Shown in pieces: positions 59,261 through 64,000 of a stretch of DNA of 64,000 nucleotides. Within the stretch, counting starts at the first letter, position 1. Each line of letters begins with the position of its first letter. This DNA is from Alphaproteobacteria bacterium (GTDB taxonomy: Bacteria > Pseudomonadota > Alphaproteobacteria > Rhizobiales > Hyphomicrobiaceae), in NCBI GenBank assembly GCA_022600345.1, contig JAHZKP010000026.1, positions 28,479 through 92,478 on the forward strand, read 5' to 3'. The position numbers were made by a program, and so were the translations under genes. The notes under the pieces are model-generated. The model saw nothing but the letters and a program-made list of their open reading frames with translations, had not been told where the DNA came from and did not search any database.

Positions 59261-59306
59261 CAAGAGATGACATTCCGTCCTCCCCCGTCAAAGGGGGAGG
59301 AGCCGC
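59261..59306. repeat. Intergenic repeat family B, copy 1 (hairpin CCTCCCCC-GTCAAA-GGGGGAGG)
   Basis: CAAGAGATGACATTCCGTCCTCCCCCGTCAAAGGGGGAGGAGCCGC; second copy at 63305-63349. Confidence 0.75.
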
Positions 59307-59462
59307 AAGACGTTCGGTGTGGTGGGCCAAGGTTTGAACTGTCAGCAATACGCCCGGTCTATTCGTCCCCGGTTTGTACCCTTGGTTTGTACCACCTCGC
59401 AGCCCCTGATCTCACAAGGGGAGGACGCCGTCGGCTCCTCTCCCCTGGAGGGAGAGGACGGG

Positions 59463-59551
59463 CTGCCATGACTTGCAAGCGACCTGGCGACCGATACCGA
59501 CCATGCGAATGTCAACGGCAGCGTCTTGGCGTTTGCAAGTCATCGTGGCAG
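59463..59551. repeat. Inverted repeat CTGCCATGACTTGCAAGC ... GTTTGCAAGTCATCGTGGCAG
   Basis: Outer arms complementary with a small bulge; about 50-nt loop. Confidence 0.65.
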
Positions 59552-59623
59552 CGCTAGGTGAGGGGGGATGGGGGAATCGCGGCATTCGGCAGGTCAACTT
59601 GAAGCTGGGGGTCTAAATTATCC

Positions 59624-59700
59624 TGGCGCGGATAGGTGGGTGTAGCTGCATTTAGTCGGCACCAACCATACCTCCGCGGAGGACCGTCCGGCGCGGATGC
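59624..59700. repeat. Intergenic repeat family A, copy 2
   Basis: TGGCGCGGATAGGTGGGTGTAGCTGC...ACCTCCGCGGAGGACCGTCCGGCGCGGATGC. Confidence 0.75.
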
Positions 59701-59747
59701 CGCCAGTTCCACAGGACTTTAGGAACTGTGGACCACCACAAGATCGC

Positions 59748-59803
59748 GGTGGGCAAGCTGAAGCGCCACCAACGCGGTTGCTGGTGGGCAAGCTGAAGCG
59801 CCA
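59748..59803. repeat. Two direct copies of GGTGGGCAAGCTGAAGCGCCA, 35 bp apart
   Basis: Copies start at 59748 and 59783. Confidence 0.8.
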
Positions 59804-59814
59804 AACAATGACTC

Positions 59815-60735
59815 TCAAGCCCGGGGGTGCGCCGCATCGTAAACAGCGATCAGCCGGTCGCGGTCCACCTCGGTATAAAGCTGCGTCGTCGACAGCGAGG
59901 CATGCCCCAGTAACTCCTGGATCTGCCGCAAATCAGCGCCCGCGCTCAACAAGTGCGTCGCAAACGAATGGCGCAGCGCGTGCGGCGTCGCGGTATCAGG
60001 CAATCCTAAGTCTTCGCGCATCCGTTTCATGCGAAGCTGAATTATGCGCGGCGAAAGCGGCCCACCCTTGGCGCCCAGAAATAAGACGTCGTCAGCATCG
60101 ATGGAATAAGGGCAAAGCTCCAGATAATTGCCGGTCGCCTCTTGCACGATTGGCAACACCGGAACCAACCGCTCACGCCCGCCCTTGCCCTTGATAATCA
60201 GGCTGTCGCGGCCTGCAAGCGGCGCATCCCGCCGCGTAATTCCAAGCGCTTCTGAAATCCGCAACCCGCATCCATAAAGCAGCAACAAGACGGCGGCATC
60301 GCGGGCTGCAACCCAATCGACCTCCTGGTCCATTGTCTTGGCAACGGTCGCCTGCGCGTTCTCGATGGTCAGTGGCTTGGGTACACCGTGCGGCACCTTC
60401 GGGCGCTGCACTTGCTGTGCTGATCGGTTTTTGGCGATTTCCCGGCGCTCCAGCCAATTGAAAAACGACCTGATTGCCGAAAGCGTTCGCGATAACGATC
60501 GCGATTGCACGCCCGCCTGCCGACGCGATGCCATGAAGGAGCGAAACGTTCGCGTATCCACATCGCCAAGATCGCTGAGCATGGCCGGCCTGCCCAGCCG
60601 CCCTGCAAGGAAGCCCGCGAATTGCATCAGGTCACGCTGGTATGCGCTAAGTGTGTGAGCCGACGAACCCCGCTCATGCGCCAGATGGTCGAGCCATCCC
60701 GCAATCAGGGTCTCAAGGTTCCGGTCGTCGCTCAA
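59815..60735 (-). CDS. xerC: Tyrosine recombinase, XerC-like
   Basis: GCGLRISEALGI, KGKGGRERLVPV, HALRHSFATHLLSAGADLRQIQELLGHASLSTTQLYTEV. Confidence 0.92.
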   Translation of the reverse strand: MSDDRNLETLIAGWLDHLAHERGSSAHTLSAYQRDLMQFAGFLAGRLGRPAMLSDLGDVDTRTFRSFMASRRQAGVQSRSLSRTLSAIRSFFNWLERREIAKNRSAQQVQRPKVPHGVPKPLTIENAQATVAKTMDQEVDWVAARDAAVLLLLYGCGLRISEALGITRRDAPLAGRDSLIIKGKGGRERLVPVLPIVQEATGNYLELCPYSIDADDVLFLGAKGGPLSPRIIQLRMKRMREDLGLPDTATPHALRHSFATHLLSAGADLRQIQELLGHASLSTTQLYTEVDRDRLIAVYDAAHPRA

Positions 60736-60878
60736 TAGCCACCTCCCTCACATTGCGCTATGCCAGCTTCAAGCTACCCCATGATTTGGTTAACCATTGG
60801 TAAACGCCCATATGCAGACTATCATTGCAGGCCAAATGACGGCCAGTCTCCGACAGGATTGAAAAAGGGCGCGATTGC

Positions 60879-61874
60879 ATGCCGACACGTTCAAGATTGA
60901 GATTGCCGCCGCGCCGCGAAAACTTCGAAGGCAATCTACGGCGAGTCGGCGTCGAGATAGAATTCGCAGCCGTCAGTGCCGCGCGCGCCGCCGAGCGTGT
61001 CGCCACACTTTATGGCGGGAACGCAGAACGCGAAGACCCCCACCGTTACCACATCAAGAGTACGCGGTTGGGAGATTTCCTGGTCGAACTCGACACCCAG
61101 TATGCACACCGAACCGGCGGCCCGCAGGCCACCAGTGCGGCTGGTTTCCAAGGCTTCGTGGAAAGCTTTTCAGAAGCGATGCGCGAAATCTATGGCGACC
61201 TGGGCTCCTTGATCATTCCATATGAGGTGGTCTGCCCGCCCATTTCCGTCGAGCAACTGGATGATCTGGAAGGCCTGATCGTCGCTTTGCGCGAAGAGGG
61301 CGCGACCGGCACCAACGACAACCTGCTGCATGCCTTCGGTTGTCAGTTGAATCCCGACATCGCAACCCGCGACCCGCAGTGGATTCTGGCCGTCCTGAAG
61401 GCGGAAATCCTACTCTCCGATTGGTTGCGGTCGGTTATCTCCATCGATCTCGCCCGCCAGATCCTGGCCTTCGCCGACCCCTTCCCGCAAGCCTATCGCC
61501 ACATGGTCTTGGCGCAAGATTACTGGCCCGATACCGATAAGCTGATCGACGATTACCTGACCCATAACCCGACGCGAAACCGCGAATTGGACATGCTGCC
61601 GCTATTCATGTGGTTGGATGAAGACCGCGTCCGGCAGCGGATTCCCGACAAGTTGGTGAAATCCCGCCCGACATTCCACTACCGCCTGCCCGATGCCCGG
61701 ATCCGCGAAGCAACCTGGAGCCTGACGTTAGAGTGGAACCGCTGGTGCGTCGTCGAGCGCCTTGCCGAAGATCGCGAAATGCTCGCCCAAATGGGCAAAG
61801 CCTACACCGAAAACGACCTTGCCATCCTGTCGGAAGATTGGGCGTTGCGATGTACCGAGTGGTTGATGCTTTAG
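60879..61874 (+). CDS. Putative amidoligase family protein
   Basis: LRRVGVEIEFAAVSAARAAERVATLYGG...VELDTQYAH...YEVVCPPISVEQL resembles amidoligase_2 (ATP-grasp-like/glutamine synthetase-like) proteins. Confidence 0.8.
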   Translation: MPTRSRLRLPPRRENFEGNLRRVGVEIEFAAVSAARAAERVATLYGGNAEREDPHRYHIKSTRLGDFLVELDTQYAHRTGGPQATSAAGFQGFVESFSEAMREIYGDLGSLIIPYEVVCPPISVEQLDDLEGLIVALREEGATGTNDNLLHAFGCQLNPDIATRDPQWILAVLKAEILLSDWLRSVISIDLARQILAFADPFPQAYRHMVLAQDYWPDTDKLIDDYLTHNPTRNRELDMLPLFMWLDEDRVRQRIPDKLVKSRPTFHYRLPDARIREATWSLTLEWNRWCVVERLAEDREMLAQMGKAYTENDLAILSEDWALRCTEWLML

Positions 61875-61931
61875 CCCGTCCCCGGTGAGAATGACGGGTT
61901 TGGCCCGCCTTCATACTCCGCTGACCTTGCC

Positions 61932-62786
61932 TTACTCCCGCTTGCTTGCCTTCCCTCCCAAGACGCCCCGGTAGCGCTCCCACGTCTTTCCATCGAGCAT
62001 AAGCTTGTCCAATCTCGGCTGCGCTTCCGGCCTGTCCCGGGCGAATGCCTCAATCATCGCCACCCGCTCCCGATCTAACTTCTGTTTAAGCACGCCGATC
62101 CGCGCCGGCCGATTTGAACACTTGTCTTTGAGAAAGCAGGCGCGCAGCCTCAGATAATATTCAACTTCCTCGCCTGCATTGAAGATGCCGCCTTTTTCTA
62201 CAAGTTCTGCCAATTTCAATAAGGCAGGCCCAAAGCCTCCCCATGCTTTCCCGACAACGATATCAAGTGCCAAATCCCGACTTAAAACCCTCCGGTCCTC
62301 ATAAAATGGATCCGGGTCAACCATTCCATAAGGGCGAGCAAACTTTGGAGGCCGCGATGTGCTCTTCAAGAGCTTTAGCTGTCGTTGCTCAAAGTCTTTC
62401 AAAGCAACGCAATAGCCCAGCTCATCGAAAACAACGTGAGCATAATTTTCCCAATTAATACAATCAATCTCGTACTCACAATTGGGGGTTATTCGGGCCC
62501 TTTGAAACTGCGGATAGTTTTGGACGAAAGCTAGACTCAAGATCCTTCCGGCCTTGTCGCAATTCAGCGCATCCAGCGCTTCGCGATAACTGCGATACTC
62601 CTTCGGTGACATCAGCCCTTCAGCCGGTTTGCTTTCAAACCAATCCGGGTTGCCGTCTTTGTCGTAGATCAACCGTTCCGGGTCCTTCAACACGCCCTCC
62701 GCATATGTCGGCGTGCACACGCCAAGTAAATGGCCTGCAAAGATCCCGGCCGACACCATCACTTTCCAACCAAACCCCGGCATCAA
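61932..62786 (-). CDS. Hypothetical exported protein
   Basis: 284-aa ORF with N-terminal signal-like segment MVSAGIFAGHLLGVCTPTYAEG. Confidence 0.6.
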   Translation of the reverse strand: MMPGFGWKVMVSAGIFAGHLLGVCTPTYAEGVLKDPERLIYDKDGNPDWFESKPAEGLMSPKEYRSYREALDALNCDKAGRILSLAFVQNYPQFQRARITPNCEYEIDCINWENYAHVVFDELGYCVALKDFEQRQLKLLKSTSRPPKFARPYGMVDPDPFYEDRRVLSRDLALDIVVGKAWGGFGPALLKLAELVEKGGIFNAGEEVEYYLRLRACFLKDKCSNRPARIGVLKQKLDRERVAMIEAFARDRPEAQPRLDKLMLDGKTWERYRGVLGGKASKRE

Positions 62787-62848
62787 CTTATCCCCTCTGT
62801 CACGACACAGAACATCCTAGCAGTCGTACTGGCTGTCGAGGAAATGAA

Positions 62849-63283
62849 ATGACACGAACCAACAGTTTCGCCTTATGTGCGCGAGCCCAGGAAAATTTGA
62901 AAAAGCTGAACGATAGAAGAAACCTGCAAATGGATCATATCGGTCGATTGGAAGATCGGCTTCGCTATCGAGATGGAGAGGTTAGGACTGCAAAAAATCG
63001 ATTATCTCGAACACTGGCAACTATCGAAAACGTAGGCGGTACTGTTGTCGGGCTTTCTGTAAGCATTGCGGCAAGGGACGCTCGTGGAGCAGCAAAAGAC
63101 GCTACCGTCCTCGCCGTACAACTGAGCAATCAACTTGCCGCATACAATGAGCGGCTGGAGAGCTTGCTGCAAACCCGGCGCCACGAACAACACCTACTGC
63201 GATCTGCAAAACAGAATCTTGTGGTCACGCAGAACCAGATCGACCGAGCCCACAATATTTTGGACTCCAACGACTGCCACTGA
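62849..63283 (+). CDS. Hypothetical coiled-coil protein
   Basis: MTRTNSFALCARAQENLKKLNDRRNLQMDHIGRLEDRLRYRDGEVRTAKNRLSRTLATIENVGG...; about 144 aa. Confidence 0.5.
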   Translation: MTRTNSFALCARAQENLKKLNDRRNLQMDHIGRLEDRLRYRDGEVRTAKNRLSRTLATIENVGGTVVGLSVSIAARDARGAAKDATVLAVQLSNQLAAYNERLESLLQTRRHEQHLLRSAKQNLVVTQNQIDRAHNILDSNDCH

Positions 63284-63304
63284 CGCCCCAACAACAACCT
63301 GCCC

Positions 63305-63349
63305 CAAGTGATGACATTCCGTCCGCTCCCCTCAAGTGGGCGGAGCCGC
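63305..63349. repeat. Intergenic repeat family B, copy 2
   Basis: CAAGTGATGACATTCCGTCCGCTCCCCTCAAGTGGGCGGAGCCGC. Confidence 0.75.
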
Positions 63350-63380
63350 TGGGCGCGAGCGATTTGCCAAACAATAAATC

Positions 63381-63446
63381 GAAAACGACCTCGCCATCCT
63401 TTCAGAAGATTTGGCACTCAGAATTACGGAATGGCTGGTGCCGTAG
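63381..63446 (+). pseudogene. 3' remnant of a second amidoligase gene
   Basis: Encodes ENDLAILSEDLALRITEWLVP* versus ENDLAILSEDWALRCTEWLML* at 61809-61874; 17/21 residues identical, stop at the same position. Confidence 0.75.
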
Positions 63447-63483
63447 TTATCAGAATGCTCGGCGGGTAAGGCGATGTGGGGCA

Positions 63484-63544
63484 GGCGCAATACATTGCGC
63501 CCTACGAAAAAATCGCCAGGCTGTAGGGCGCAATGCATTGCGCC
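63484..63544. repeat. Paired palindromes GGCGCAATACATTGCGCCCTAC / GTAGGGCGCAATGCATTGCGCC
   Basis: Each copy is palindromic and the two copies are inverted to each other. Confidence 0.8.
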
Positions 63545-63719
63545 TTTCCAAGCTCAGCGGCACCGTGAACACCACGGCGCCCACCGTCCGTCACCCGGCG
63601 AAGGCCGGGGCCCAGACAAGCCCCAAGGGTACCGATACAAGCCAGCATGATGCCTCGACTTCCAGTATGTCTCAGAGGGCATCGATCAGCATCATACTCG
63701 CGCTCAACCGCAACGCGAC

Positions 63720-63999
63720 CTAGCAGGCTGTTGAAGAACTCAGTGAGGTCGCGATGCGAGACGAAATTGGCTGCCGGCAAGACGCGTCCGGTGCAGGTGT
63801 GGTGGATCCCACGGCAAACCGGCGCAACGCAGTCCGGCAGTCAATTTCGCCGCATCCCTCTGGGACACCGCACTTTTTCGCCTCGGCGGCGTCGCGGCAC
63901 TGGCCCGATGGACCCACATCGCGCTGCGCGCCGCTTCTGGCCGAATGCGAAAAAGTGACAGGTGTCGCGAGCCACATGAGTTTTTCAACAGCCTGCTAG
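63720..63999. mobile_element. 280-bp MITE-like or deleted IS element with 22-bp terminal inverted repeats
   Basis: Left CTAGCAGGCTGTTGAAGAACTC; reverse complement of right end CTAGCAGGCTGTTGAAAAACTC (1 mismatch); no convincing transposase ORF inside. Confidence 0.75.
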
Positions 64000-64000
64000 A

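Noticed and set aside
58940-59557. 205-aa plus-strand ORF after the CheB-CheR kinase
   Set aside because: Runs through palindromic intergenic repeats with no protein-like features; overlaps the kinase 3' end.
63647-63999. Short ORFs in the 280-bp terminal element as a possible transposase
   Set aside because: Short, basic, low-information translations in several frames; no DDE or HTH motif recognised.
1-64000. tRNA or rRNA genes
   Set aside because: No segment with a recognisable tRNA cloverleaf or rRNA sequence was noticed by eye; a tRNAscan/Infernal run would be needed to be sure.

Overview
The window looks like an alphaproteobacterial (Rhizobiales-like) chromosome segment. It starts with a housekeeping block (murA 3' part, AsmA, DUF2948, hisD, UPF0262, LMW phosphatase). 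An accessory-looking region follows, with a radical SAM protein, a 1171-aa NACHT NTPase flanked by inverted TGTAGCGGNCGTGTAGCG motifs, a GNAT, a LuxR-type regulator and a spermidine-synthase-like protein. Next is a translationally coupled SrfB/SrfC-type operon with a membrane Sel1-like protein and a PBP-OmpA protein; the expected nucleotide-binding motifs of both SrfB and SrfC appear degenerate. On the minus strand there is a two-partner secretion locus (about 5460-aa LktA-type adhesin, TpsB) followed by a histidine kinase and response regulator. An ECF sigma/ChrR cluster with two Cfa-like methyltransferases has candidate RpoE-type promoters. The last part holds a CheB-CheR-PAS-HWE kinase, a XerC-like recombinase, an amidoligase with a decayed partial paralogue nearby, several intergenic repeat families, and a 280-bp MITE-like element at the right edge. 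All calls come from reading the sequence and ORF translations; no database search was run.
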